Assembly (NCBI GenBank): GCA_037178675.1
Contig: JAYMGJ010000001.1
Span: 62,001-126,000 of the forward strand
Reading direction: 5' to 3'
Source: Scleroderma bovista
Taxonomy: Eukaryota; Basidiomycota; Agaricomycetes; Boletales; Sclerodermataceae
Length of the DNA stretch: 64,000 bases
Shown: positions 33,828 to 45,659 of the stretch, piece by piece
How the letters are laid out: each line of letters begins with the position of its first letter
Numbering within the stretch: the stretch's first letter is position 1
Notes under the pieces: generated by a model
The model's database searches: none
What the model saw: the letters and a program-made list of their open reading frames with translations, nothing else
What the model was told of the DNA's origin: nothing
Translations under genes and position numbers: made by a program

Positions 33828-35991
33828 TTATGTTCTACCGGGGTCACATTGTACGAGCATATGTAGCACAAATGGAAGAAATGCAGTACTGGTGCGTGTT
33901 GAGCTATAAGAAACTAGCACAGGGGGATCCACTCCTCCACGGGCCATGTAACGCATGTAGCGATCGCGTCCCGCCTGCACGACGTCGGGAGAAGGGAAAG
34001 GATCCTCTGCAGGATTGATCCCTGCACGCATGGTACGCAATATGTCCACCAGTTGTCCGTGCTTGACGTCCGGTGGACGTTCGCTACGACAAAACAAGTC
34101 ACGCATCTTGACTAATCCCTCCCGAAGATTACGGTGCTTCCCAAAGTAGTCACTGATGTGTTTAGCCAGCCCTCTCCCTAGCTCTTGCTTCGAGAACACC
34201 ACAACATCAGACTTCATATTGCAAGGACCACGTGCCCAATGTGGAAAGAAATCAAGTCGGGGGGATTTTTCGTTGGTGGAAGTGGGGTCGGGGGGATCTG
34301 TCGCAGCAGGCGCACGCTGGTTGTAGGGACCGATGAGATTGATACAGCAGATCCAAAAGACCCAGAAGCAGCCCTCTAGGTCATGATGGATACGGTGCAG
34401 GGGGATGTCCTCTGCTGCCATGTTTTGGGCTTCGAGTATCTCGATCGCCTGGAACGGAAACGTGCCCTGTAAAAGGCTTCAACAAAATAGCCCAAGAACA
34501 TGCGTGAATTAACTCACCGTAAGATAGCGAATTTTCTGTGAAGGTTCGCACTTCTGATCCTGTCCGAAACCCCAATCCCCTAACATCCCCTGACGTCTTG
34601 GATACCAGTCCTCCGGTGCGTCTGTCGGTTTGGCTGGCACAGCTGCTTCTGCGAGTGCTTGCACCCATGCTTGACGTCCAATCGGGCGAGCTCCCTGAGG
34701 TATCTGAGATGATAAATCCATCCAAACGTTCGTGTCACTGATATCACAGTGCAGCACCCCTTTATCAAAGTAACTGAAATCGTGCGCTTGCATGAATATA
34801 TTAGATCTCTGAAGCAAGTCATAAAAAGATTTGATCTCACCTTCCATCGCACCAATAAAGGCGTCAAGGAATTCTCTCACACACGAGAACCAGGCGATCC
34901 CCACTGAACATGTCTGGAAGGCAATCCGAAGGTGCTTTTTGGGTTCCTTGGACGAGAAGCTGGGGGATAGGACTCGCGCCCATGATTCCAAAAGCGCCAG
35001 GGGTGTGGTCTCTTCAGCAATAAAGACGGGTATGCCGGCCCTCCCTCCGTCGGGTGCCAGTGATGGATCCTCTCTCTCAAATCCGAAGCGGTCCGGGTCT
35101 TCCAGCAGCTGGTGTATCTCACCATCAGTTGCCCAGTCAGGGTTATGATAGGTGTCTTTCAGGACGAAAGGCATGTAATCTTCTTCGTCGATCCCTTGAA
35201 CCAGCATTACTCGCGTTCCTCGGCCTTTCAAACCTTTTGAGTGAAAGAGTACCGCAAGAACGCAATACCACTTCCCTTGGAAGCGAACTTGCACCTTACT
35301 CAAACTCTTGTTGTAAGCAGGGTCGTAGCCTAGCCAACTAGGATCCCCATAAGTTGACATTGCAATCAGCTTGACGAGAAGCGTTGGCTGGGAATGGACC
35401 TCGATGGGTGCCGATTTAAATTGACCGTTGCGAGAGAATAGATACAGGCGGAGAAATGCTCCGCATAAGGTGAATCCCATCACCAACTCGCGATCGATCT
35501 GGGAGGAGAGAATAAAATAAGCGTGGTCTTGGAGCTGGTGCTCTGCAAGCTTAAGGAGTTGTCCGGTATCCTTGTATTTGACTTCGCAAGTAAGGAGGAT
35601 GTCGGTCCAGGCGGTGGGAATCTCAGACGTAGTATTGAAATGGGATGGCAAGAGGACGACGTCAGGCTTTCGGCGTCCGTCAATCAAGCTATTTCCGTGT
35701 TGTACCCATGTGCGTGAAGCCCCCCGGTTGGTGATAGCACGTACAATCTAAGCACTCGTTATTGGTTTTTGCAGCGCAAATTGAGAACTGAGAACATACC
35801 TGATTGAAGACCCTAGACCAAGCCAACTCTAGCTCCGTAGCGTACGTAGTCGAAGCCTCGTCACCCTTTAGCTTGCCGAGAGACCAGTGCTTGGTGTTCT
35901 CATCGTATATCCCTAGCTCCCGCAGTCCTTGAATCTTCTTATACCTGAGAGCTGGTTGGGCAGTGGACACGGATGCTCGCTGCCGACCCAA
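33828..35991 (-). CDS. Fungus-type protein kinase (FunK1 family)
   Basis: FunK1 kinases are a large, mostly uncharacterised family expanded in mushrooms. Exons read here are 35991-35800, 35747-34518 and 34466-33828, with phase-consistent GT-AG introns. Kinase landmarks are VLHCDISDTNVWMD (catalytic loop, with HCD in place of HRD), LGDWGFG (DFG equivalent) and, in the last exon, GTFPFQAIEIL followed by HHDLEGCFWVFW, the typical FunK1 activation-segment and HDLES-like region. The region before the kinase (KPDVVLLPSHFN, EVKYKDTG) matches the conserved N-lobe lead-in. The first exon has no ATG before an in-frame stop at 35998, but an acceptor-like CAG lies at about 35995, so a further 5' exon upstream of 36000 is expected. 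No lesions are seen. Confidence 0.82.
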
Positions 35992-36000
35992 TCTGCTTCA

Positions 36001-37130
36001 CGATAAAACTGTCCGCGAAAGAAGTACAAATCGCTGGTAATTCAACGAAAGAGAATGGTGGAAGAGTGGGTCGATTTGCTGGGCCACTGCTGGCAGGTAT
36101 GAGTTGGAGGCAAGCTCACGTGTATCATCATGTAAGATGTCTAATTACAGTACGGCGAGTACACCCTTGGCACCACTTTTGAGCGGTTCCCACGGCCTCT
36201 AGGCCCAGTTTCTTTGCACGCATGAATAGGCCTCAGAGGCCCTTCCAGATTTTGAGGGTTCCTGCCAATCCCAAAGATGGATGGCCCTTCTCCGTGAGCA
36301 TTTTCACCGATACTCCGCTATCTACTGGGATAATCCTGTGCACCTCGCGTGACCTTTTTATGAGCCTCACGCAGACTTAACCTCCTCGTTATGAGGGTGT
36401 CATTATCCATCGCGTGACGGTTTTCGAACAGTATTCCAACCATTCACGGATGCTTTGACCTTCTGTTTCTTTTGGATTAGCAGTACTTTCCGTACACCGC
36501 CAGTTGGCTATTTCAGCGAAACAATATCGTGCGAAAAGTCTTGAACTGAGTTAAATACAATACTACACCTGTATTTGTTTCACACAGATGCCAACAACAG
36601 TGTAGGTCTATCTTCTATGTCACTGTATCTTGAGTAAATTAGTGTTGTAAAGAGGTTAACAGACACATATGGACAATAGGCCAGCTATGATATCCTTGGT
36701 CTACAGCTGCCATATCACATGATGTTATACTAGCTTTGAACTCACCAATATCCGCGCTGTATTATTGCTGGTATCATAATAACATGGTTCCAAGGATGTT
36801 ACTTATATACAGACCTGCATACAGATATGCTATCAGACAGCTTAAGCAAAGTCTCTGACATCCCAGGAAGGCGAACACGATAATGTCATGATATTTCGGG
36901 CGTGATTTCAATGTAGAGCACAAGACAAAGTCACATAATGCACCTGCATTGTCCCATACAACACGGACAGACGAAGCTGACAATCGGCCGTGCTACATGG
37001 CCAGCTGAGATAGGGCCCAGCCATGGTGCATCCCCATGTCATACGAGAGGGCTAATGGAAAGGTGTTTCACCGTGCCATATTGGTGGCTCATGGAGAGGT
37101 TGTCACCAAGTAATATTGGTGGGCTGACAC
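36001..37130. other. No gene assigned
   Basis: Probably contains the missing 5' exon of the FunK1 gene (36000-36200). The rest is AT-rich with short frames only. Confidence 0.4.
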
Positions 37131-37134
37131 ACTA

Positions 37135-37790
37135 GTACACTAGATCAGGATATGGCCTGTGGCAATAGGACCTAATGCGGCTAACCTGCGGACAGGAGTC
37201 AATAGAAGGGCCTCTGTACCAGTGTCCCATGCTTTGCATTTGGCTGTGGTATTGGTGTCCTGTTTCTGTCAGTGGGCCAGAGGGATAGTGTGTCCTGTGC
37301 TTTGCATTGGGCTGTACCTTTGGTGTCCCTTTCTTGTTGCAGGGCCAGCCAAAGAAACAGCATCCCGAGCTTTCCAATGGGCTGCATGCATGGTGTACCT
37401 TTAAGAATACCTAGCCATGGGATTGGTGTCCCATGACTATGAGTAGGCCCTGGAGCCAGTTTCATCTATTATGTGCAGGGCACATGGCAACAATAGGTAC
37501 AATGTCCCATAGCATTAGGTGGGCCCTCAGAAAGGTGTTATCTACCTGTATGGGAGGGCCTTGCAGTACACTTCAAAGTGACAGGCTATGAATGCGGTGT
37601 CCCATAGCAGTAAGCAAGCCCTCCTTCTGGGGACACCTAGCTAGATGGGAAGGCCAGCTGATATGCTTCCCCTTCAGTATGATCAGCCATAATGTTTGGC
37701 CTCCCAATATACACAGCAGGCACTTAGAACTATATCCCTTGTATAAATGTAGGGCCGGGCATTTGGTCTTCTCTAAAGTAGTGGTAAGCC
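37135..37790 (+). repeat. Left copy of a diverged direct repeat flanking the TET locus
   Basis: It shares, in the same order and orientation, many blocks with 44225-44990: GTGCTTTGCAT, TCCAATGGGCTG, TACCTTTAAG, GGTGTCCCAT(A/G)ACT, TAGGC(A)AGCCCTGGAG, GTCCCATAGCATT, GGTGTTATCTA, AAAGTGACA and GGGAAGGC. Internally, GTGTCCCAT-type blocks recur roughly every 70-100 bases, so the segment is itself an array. Confidence 0.7.
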
Positions 37791-37794
37791 AGGT

Positions 37795-38620
37795 GTGGCA
37801 CGACACAATCGGCACTACATGGCATTGGCAGAACAAACTGTCGGCAGAACAAGGCTTTTGGCAGAACACGACCGGCACAATCAACCATGGGGCACAGTCA
37901 AACTCCGGCAGGATCAATGTCCTGGCAGTCAACATGCCAGCAAAGTAGCTGGGAAGGAAGAGAAGTGGACAAAGTGCAAAAAGAGGGATTTACTGTGTGC
38001 TGTCCAGGTTGAGCACGCTGGCCATGCTACTGAGGTAGGACTGTACTGGAATGATGACTGTGCCGGACTGGTAATGCTGCCGGAGTCTTGAATGGGCCTG
38101 AGTGTTGACTGGGCCGGATGGATGATGGTGCCAAAGTGTTGATTGTGCCGAACTGTTGATTGTGCCGCAGTGTTGACTCCACCGCAATGTTTTCTGTGCC
38201 GGAGTGTTGATTGTGCCGACGGAGTGTTACTCGTGTGAGCTTCCCACCATTTTCAGTGTCAACAGTATGTTCCATCTTGATGCGTGGTGGCCGCCCATGG
38301 GAATACTTGTGGTCACATCTTTCTTGCTCTGCTGGTCATGTCTGAGTGATGGTGCATGGTGGGCAGTGCTGGAATGTCGATCCTGCTGGAGTGTTGACTG
38401 TGCCTCATTGTTCATTGTGCCGGAATGTTGACTGTGCGGGAATGATGAATGTGCCGCCATGTTGAATATGCCTCACCTTCCACTTGACGCCAGATCATTG
38501 TCATCATGCCAGAATCGTGAATTTGCTGTCCATTGAATGTGCTGCACTTTGGGCACGCCGAGCGGCACCACATCCCATCGGCACAACACACCTTCGGATA
38601 GTGTCTAAACTACAAACTAC
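37795..38620. repeat. Low-complexity (TGTTGACTGTGCCGG)-type array
   Basis: Repeats of GTGTTGA(C/T)TGTGCCGG with variants, and GGCACAAC-type blocks near the right end. A weaker version follows the right direct repeat at 45000-45220. No coding potential. Confidence 0.65.
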
Positions 38621-38696
38621 TTCCAACAAATTTGGACAACATACCATCAGAATTACATTTTAGTACAAAAAACAATCATATCAGGAAGCTAATTAT

Positions 38697-40688
38697 TCAA
38701 TGTTTCACCAGTGCATTGCGGACATTATCTGGCATCACCCAATCAAGAGGCCGTGGCACCCTCAACCAATGGTGAATATTATCCCTCATATAATATGCCA
38801 AACAGCACCCTCATTGATGCCGTGCCGAAAGAGCCGGCCTGAAAATGCAACAACAGTGCCGGGATTGTACAATACCTGAATCCCAAGACTGGGAATGTCC
38901 AGTGCACAATCATCATAATTACCGACACTGACTAGCATGTCATACCAATCTGCTCGAGAGTGTGGGTCCCTGTGGAGGGGGGTACTTCGATTGACAATTA
39001 GCGAGATATTGGTGAAGACAGTAGACCAATGTGAAAGTGCCATGAGCATTCCAGGATCATGGTTGGTGTCAAGTCCGGGTCTACTCCGGTAGGGGGTCCG
39101 GTCAAGTCCGGACGAAAGTGGACGAGAGGGGAGGTCAGAGGTTTGGGCAGAGGTTAGCCCGGGCCGGAGTTGCGACCGTTTGGATTCAATGACAAGGACG
39201 GCGAGCGTTGATCCCTTGCGTAGGTTCCGGTCAGACGGAGATAGAGACGGAGACGGACAGAGGATCAGGAGTAGTGACTTAGATGATTTCAGACTGAGGT
39301 ATACAAGGTAAACTAGAGGGTACTTATACTAAGTAGAAACTAGGGTCGAGTACATACGGTGACAAGTAAACAACCTAATAGTGGACAAGGGATGACCGGA
39401 GTTAGGACTAGGTCAGGTCCGGTGAAAATAAAGTCAGGACCGGGTAAAATAAATCAGGTCCGGTGAAAAAGCTACAAGGTATAGGATATATCGAGTTCAC
39501 GGAGAACTCACGTCAAGGCAGGGTAGACGGCGAGGTGTAGTAAGAGCGAATGGAGTATAGACCAAGGGTCGTAGTTAGCGGAAGGTTATCTGCGTGAGCG
39601 CGACTGGAGTAGGAGACGAGCGACCGGAGTAGAGCTGTAGAGCTGCGATACGACCGGAGTGACCGGATAAGGCCCGGAGTTGGGCATGGTCGTAACAGTT
39701 GGTGGCCCAGTCGGTCAAGCGTTCCATGGCAAGGTGGCCGGCATTGTATAGAGGGGGGTGAATAATAGAAAGAACACCTGAAAGTATGGCCGACAGAAGA
39801 CATATATCCTTGCTCCATTGATAGCCGGTAGGACCGGCCAAAGCCTTGGACACCCCCGGAATGTCATTGGGGGTCTAGCAGAAGATCAAACAAGTGCATC
39901 ATCAAATGAAGAAGGGACTTACAGAATGGCCGAGCATGTGCCGTGCCGGAGAGAATTCCAAGCACCCGAAAACATCCACATCATCCTTGAAATACTGGTG
40001 TGTTGTACACCATGATTGATTGGTAATACTCTCTTCCAGTGGAACTGCAAGTGGATCGATGGATGCCGCGATGTGCTCCTAGAAACAAAGGCCTCAACAG
40101 TGGACAATGGGAGTGGAATAATACCATACTTGGATGCAGGGAGCTAGAGCTCTGGGAAGATACCACAATGCAATTGTGTCGCCTTCTCCAAGAATAATGG
40201 TGGGCCGGGAAAGGGTTCCACTCAGAGAGGAAGGATGTCTACAGATGACCCTCATCTCCTGTTGCTCATTTGTGCCGGATTGCATTGGTCCGAGGCTTTC
40301 AGACAACCTAATCAAGTCAATGCCGCACGAAACTTCAGCGGATATCAAGGAAGGGATAATAAAACTATAAAAGAATTGGCTCACTCCGATTATGGTATGC
40401 CTGTGTGATGGTGGATACAATTTGGTTCATGGCTACAGTTGCGTCCACCGGCAGGGACAGAAGTGTTTCCGGGGTGGGGGAATTCAAGTCTGGGAATGCT
40501 TCATTCAGGAAGCAGCACCGCATATATGATGCCATGATGTCAGACAAAGTATAGTTGGATGGCACGGCATTTGCACCGGCCATTGGATACAGGACGACTT
40601 TTGACAATGTGGGAAGTAAAAATTTTAGTGGGGGATGTGCAGCAACCTGTGGACATCTGTTTGCAAATGGCAATGCAACACATTCCAT
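38697..40688 (-). pseudogene. TET/JBP-type 2-oxoglutarate/Fe(II) dioxygenase gene, broken by an insertion
   Basis: TET/JBP enzymes oxidise 5-methylcytosine or thymine in DNA; in mushrooms they are expanded and linked to KDZ transposons. Read on the - strand: exon 1 40688 to about 40390 (ATG start), exon 2 about 40370-40134 (GIDLIRLSESLGP, RPTIILGEGDTIALWYLP), exon 3 about 40082-39925 (CLEFSPARHMLGH), exon 4 from about 39875 (WSKDICLLSAILSGVLSIIH). The core follows: VNRSTPLHRDPHSRADWYD with the HxD iron ligands (about 38975) and NPGTVVAFSGRLFRHG with the distal His (about 38820). Lesions are a 622-bp insertion at 39063-39684 inside exon 4, which can be removed precisely to restore the frame, and a one-base deletion near 38800, after which AYYMRDNIHHWLRVP reads in another frame to the stop at 38697. 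The Arg expected soon after the distal His is not evident. Confidence 0.85.
39063..39684. mobile_element. 622-bp insertion (probable solo LTR or MITE) in the TET gene
   Basis: Flanked by CATGG on both sides (39058-39062 and 39685-39689). Removing the insert plus one CATGG gives an unbroken frame through the TET exon. It starts TTGGTGTCAAGTCCGGG and ends CCGGAGTTGGG, which are weakly inverted. It is rich in TCCGG(T/A) motifs, carries GTACTTATACT and codes for nothing. An alternative duplication, GTTGG (39062-39066 and 39679-39683), is possible but would leave a frameshift in the host exon. Confidence 0.75.
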
Positions 40689-40854
40689 TCTCGGCTAGAT
40701 CAGCTGATCAGCAATTGGCCAGTGCGAAACAACACATGCACATGCCCAGTTGCACAATGTGGTAATTATGCATCAGGTGACATGTGGACCGTGAGAACAT
40801 TGATTGCCTGAATGTTATAAGGCTTAGGGTGAATCGGCCATCACACCATCAATC

Positions 40855-41645
40855 ATGAATACCACATCCGAACTGCGCGAAACCTGCGAACTGTCCATGG
40901 TATTGCAATACATTGGAGTCCGCTTTTGACAGATGGTGCATGCAGTTCAACAACAGCCCAAGGGGATGCTGGCCACAGCTGAATGGTATGCAAATGTACA
41001 AATGGAAGTGGTAAGTGGAGAATGATTACATTTGATTAACACACTCATGAGCCCCCAGGCAAATTTAGAACGTGTGCTTGCCGCATGCCAGGCTATGGGT
41101 GCGAAGATGATATTGCCAATGATGGCGAGCAGGGTGCACAGAATGGTCATACTAGAAAATCTGCCGCCAGCGAGACTGTATGCGGCAATGTGACAGTTGA
41201 ACGTCTATCATGCGAAGGCTGCCGAAGTCCAGGTTCCAAGTACGCTGCAAGTGGCAAACTCGTGGTGGGTAAATGGCCATGGCCCATGTACGGCAGGGTA
41301 CAGCACACGGCCACTGCGGGACATGGTATCAGAGGCAGAGGCATTCTTTCCACCGGACCTGGTATGCTCCCTTATTCGTGTTGTGTTAGATACTAAAGCT
41401 TTGCCAAGGTTGCTGATAGAAAGGTCACCGTTCTACTCACCGTTGGGTATACCTCTGACGAGGCCTTGTCCAATGCACGGTACTTCTGCGACGATATGTT
41501 GCGGAGCTCGGACAATGCCCTCAAATATCATATGGAGGTGATGCAACATTGTGCAAAAAGGATGGAGGACATTGAGATGCTAACCCGTGCACCAAATGCA
41601 TTGCGGCAAAAATGGGAGGAGTCTTTGGATCGCCACCGTAGGTAA
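40855..41645 (+). pseudogene. Small multi-exon gene divergent from TET, one in-frame TGA
   Basis: Function unknown. The ATG at 40855 (MNTTSELRETCELSM) is spliced over a short intron (40900-40932) to MVHAVQQQPKGMLATAEWY, then over GTAAGT...CCCCAG to ANLERVLAACQAMGAKMIL. It continues as QLNVYHAKAAEVQVPST, AEAFFPPDL and DEALSNARYFCDDMLRSSDN, ending in KWEESLDRHRR and a stop near 41645. The predicted product of about 190 aa is helical. A TGA at 41191-41193 (ATG TGA CAG) interrupts the third exon; CGA is a plausible ancestor. The gene starts 167 bp from the TET start on the opposite strand, so the two probably share a bidirectional promoter and move as a unit. Confidence 0.6.
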
Positions 41646-41964
41646 ACATTGTATGAATATCTACATATATGTTCATCACAACAATAATTGGTTAATCAAA
41701 TATCGGCCAAAGCAACACCTGTGATATAATGTTGCTGGCCAAAATCTGAGGTGTGGCTGCAACACCTGCGGCCAGGTTAACAATAAGGCAGAAATCACAC
41801 AGGGAACACATCGGCATGCATGGGAATTCTTCCAATACAATGGGTGCCGCAAGTTGATACCTTATCCCAGTCATCCAGTTCATGGCTGTGATGGCTGTAA
41901 CCAATCATGGCTGGGCGGCAGTGGTGGCCGCCACTATGACAAGTACAGCCGCTGTGAGTCAAAG

Positions 41965-44054
41965 TGTGGACTTGGGTCGGAGTAATAACCCAAACACAAC
42001 ACCAACAAAGGACTACAAAAATGTGCGAGTGGTGGTTTACCTCCACGGTGTCCAGAGAGGATGTGCTGAGGAGGGGGGAAGGGGATCTACACCAACAGGG
42101 TGATGCAGACGGTGATGCAGGATACTCCTGGGGTACAGGAGTAATAGAAGACGAAGGGGATAGGGGTCTGGACTCTTCCTAAGGCCTAGGAAGTGTCAAA
42201 GCGGGGTTTGGGTTGACTGAGACTGAAACAGCGATACTACACCTAGAGATTGGTGCAACAAAGGGGCAGGGATGCCTCTGATGTCCAGAGGCGAGGAAGA
42301 TTGACTGGTATGAAGCCTAGACTCCGCTTGAGCCTAGTATAAAGAATAGATCTTGAATAACTTGGATAAACTTGACAATATTGAGCCTTTAGACCTTCAC
42401 TGAAGCCTACAAGGACTCAAAGACTGAAGGGATACTGATTGAGAGAGTCTGAGAGAGGGATAATTTCGTGCAATTGGGTCCTCTTTCACTGGGCTGAGCC
42501 CAGGGGTTTAAATACACAGGGGGGCACAGCATTAAAGTACAAAAAGAGAAGGGAGTAAGCAGAATTTGTCAAGGATTGGTAAGGGATTGGTAAGAGCTTT
42601 GTAAGGGGTTTGTAAGCGATCAGTAAGCAAGGGATAAGCAGGAACGAGTAAGCATAGGAAGCATGAATAAGCTGCTGAGTAAAGGAATGAGTAAGCTGCA
42701 TGACAAGATTGATTGGTAAGGGAGTGAGTCATCAGCTGAGTAATATACCAAAAATGCGAAAGGGATAGAGTAATACTGATGACAAGAGAGCATCAGTAAG
42801 CAAGGGATGAGTCACTGCACAGCAGAAGGAGTCATTGATGCACAGCCTAAGAAGTTTGATGGGGGGGCTGTGTACCATCAGGAATTTGATGGGACAACAA
42901 TGGGGAAGATCTGGGATTAATAGGGGGATTGATCCAAGACAAAACAGCCACAAGAAGGGTACCAGGGGTCCAGAGGTCTTTTTGGGGGGTCAGCATACAC
43001 TAAAGTATAGTGCATGTGTTCTAGTGCCGCTGAAGCGCAACCATGGGCTCCCTTGACGAGCTCTCTTCTGGGAAAGAACAAGAGAGGGTTCTTCTTCCTA
43101 ATAGCACTATAAAGTGGGGGGAATAACTGTCATGGTGCTGGGGGACGTCGTCTGAAAGTAGGGAAGTGGATAGAGTATTGAATTCGACGCATCCAGGGAA
43201 GTGAGACGAACGACAGAGGAAGATGGACATGGCAAGTATCTGGGAGGAAGGGACCATAGGCTGAGGGCTCAGGGGACACAGAGACGACCAGAGAAGACTT
43301 CTCAAGCTTGACAATAGACCTAAGATGACCAAAGTACGTCCTTGACGCAGGACTGATGAGGAGAACGCGCTGACCGAGAACGAGAGGGACTGAGGGAGCA
43401 GGCTGGGAAGATATGTGCCAGGCAGTGCATGGGAACTCTGGGAGAGGCTGTCCTAAGAGCAGGACATAGTGGAGATCTGCAGCAATAGCGGAGAAATGAT
43501 CCAGAGAAAATACGGACTCCATAGTGAGCGATGAAGCGAACGTCTGGATTGCAGGGGGAATATCTCCGTGGGAAATGAACAGATTTGCGTCGGAACTTGA
43601 CAGGCAGATAGACCACGCTCTAGGCTTTCTGACAGTATAGTCATGTGCCTGACAGCTTCAGAAATGATGGAGCTATTCAAAATATCGGAATGCCGGCACT
43701 GGGCGCCTAAAAATGACATTTGGGCGCTAAAAATCATTTCTTCTCTTTCTCCTTCGTTTCTCCATCAATTCTTCAGCTTCTTTGATCGTTCTGGTATGGG
43801 AGTTGGACTGCAGATGTGTGCATTCCTTTCTCATACCACAATTGACGTTATTCCTTCAGTTTCTTCTGCTTCTTGGCGGTTCTCGTGCGATAGATGACTG
43901 TCTGCATTGGCATTCATCTCTCGCATCAGGATAGTCGTCTTGTGCGATAGATGGCTACGATGAGGGTCTGTCGTGCTTATCCTTCGCATAAGGATCATTC
44001 GATATAGGCGTTATCTTCCATGTTCACTGTACCAAACCTGTTTGGTGCATGACA
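41965..44054 (-). repeat. Degenerate LTR of the Gypsy-2 family, copy B
   Basis: It matches copies A and D along its length in the same order: a GCGAGTGGTGGT-like block at 42020, a decayed TATA region near 42508 (TTTAAATACACAGG), the CAAAGTACG(T)CCTTGACGCAGGACTGA block near 43330, GCCGGCACTGGGCGCCTAAA near 43693, and the ACCAAACCTGTTTGGTGCATGACA end at 44031-44054. It is clearly more diverged than copies A, C and D, hence older. No target duplication was found. Confidence 0.75.
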
Positions 44055-44224
44055 CCGCGGTATCACGGCACAATAAAGGTATGCCACAGCAATGTGGCCA
44101 GAGAACCAGGGATAGCCGGCGCTGCCGAAGCACTGTTAGCAGCATGGCGGCCAAAGCAGCAGGGTAGCCATGGAATTGTGGCCAAGGGGCTAGAAGTAGC
44201 AGAGTAGGCCCCGCCTCCTGCAGT

Positions 44225-44990
44225 CCCCAAGGCACGCCGCTAAATTGGTGTCACACAATGTGTCAAGCCCAGTACGATGGTGTCCCATGATTACATAACA
44301 GCCCCAGGCGCTGTATCATCTATAAGAGCAGGAGGCCCTGGATACAGTGTTCTCTATTCTATTATAGAGCCCAACAAATAGGAGTGAGTAGGAGGGCTGC
44401 AGTGCCAGTGTCACGTGCTTTGCATCAGGCCCTAAATATGGTTTTCTGTTTCTGTTGGCAGGCCACAGGAATAGTGTGTTTCGGCCTTTGATCAGGCTGT
44501 AACAACAGAGTCCCTTTCTTACCCAAGGGCCACGGAACTATTGTCCCTTGCATTCCAATGGGCTGTGCAGAGGCTGTACCTTTAAGGGGTGCTAGCCACA
44601 GGTGTGGTGTCCCATAACTCTAGGCAAGCCCTGGAGACAGTGTCATTTATAGTCAGTGCGCCCAGCAATATGTGTTCAGTCTGACAGGCAATGGTCATGG
44701 TATCCCATAGCATTGGGCAGGCCCTAGCAGAGGTGTTATCTAGCTATGCAGGCAAACCTTGCAAGTACATTTTAAAGTGACAAGCCATGAATGGGGTGTC
44801 CCAGAGGATTAAACAAGCCCTCAATGCGGGAACAACTATATAGTTGGGAAGGCATGTGGATAGGTGTCCCATTGAGTGTGTTGGGCCACAAAGTTGATCT
44901 CCCTGTATACCCATCAGGCCCTAGGTACTATGTCCTCTATATAGATGTATCGCCGTGCATATAGTGTTAACTAACTACCGTTAGGCCAAG
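44225..44990 (+). repeat. Right copy of the diverged direct repeat flanking the TET locus
   Basis: See 37135-37790 for the shared blocks. The copies have drifted but keep order and orientation. Together they bracket the TET gene, its divergent partner and LTR copy B. Confidence 0.7.
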
Positions 44991-45064
44991 ATCCGGCACA
45001 AGGGACCATTGGCACTAAATTGATGCAGCAATAGATGCGGCTGACACATAACCCCTGGCACCAA

Positions 45065-45170
45065 ATATCAGCGGCACCACATATCAGCGGCACCACATAT
45101 CAGCAGCACCACATATCAGTGGCACTGCATATCAGCGGCACAACATCTCATCGGCACAACATCTCGTTGA
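45065..45170. repeat. About six 16-bp tandem repeats (ATATCAGCGGCACCAC)
   Basis: Successive variants: AAATATCAGCGGCACC, ACATATCAGCGGCACC, ACATATCAGCAGCACC, ACATATCAGTGGCACT, GCATATCAGCGGCACA, then decaying ACATCTCATCGGCACA. Confidence 0.85.
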
Positions 45171-45659
45171 ACATGCTGGAGTGTTGACTTTGCTGCACTG
45201 TTGACCATGCCGCAATGCTGATTGACCGGCTCACTATGGTGCTATTGCTGCCGTCAGATTTCCACCACACTGCCTCCATTGCATACTGGCTCCCTTATTC
45301 TATTGGTATGCTACTCCTCTCAGCCCGAGTATTTTCATGATGACACCCATTTGTCCGGCTTAAGACTTTCACCCTACCCCACGATGACAACAGAGGCATG
45401 GGCCCACCGTTGTCACTTGGTGACAATGCTGTCAGGGGCTGACCCCTGTGATATGGAAAAGCTCTAGTCATAAGCCTCACTTCCGCCAGCCCATGTAGCA
45501 CGGCCGATTGTCATCATCCGCTGACCGTATAACACGGCCTACCCAGGTGCATGGGCTCACAAAGTAACGTAAACGCATTTATATACAAATGTATGGCTGG
45601 TCCATCATTTGGCCACTTGCTCCGCTGGAGCTGTACCATAATCATTATTAGGCAGGTAA

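Noticed and set aside
35989..35991. Translation start of the FunK1 kinase at TTG
   Set aside because: A non-ATG start is unlikely; a CAG acceptor close by points to a missing upstream exon.
36774..36983. Hydrophobic 69-codon frame on the - strand
   Set aside because: No upstream or downstream coding support and no recognisable family.
39513..39853. Separate genes in the 39.5-39.85 kb frames
   Set aside because: They are TET exon 4 and the inserted 622-bp element read in several frames.
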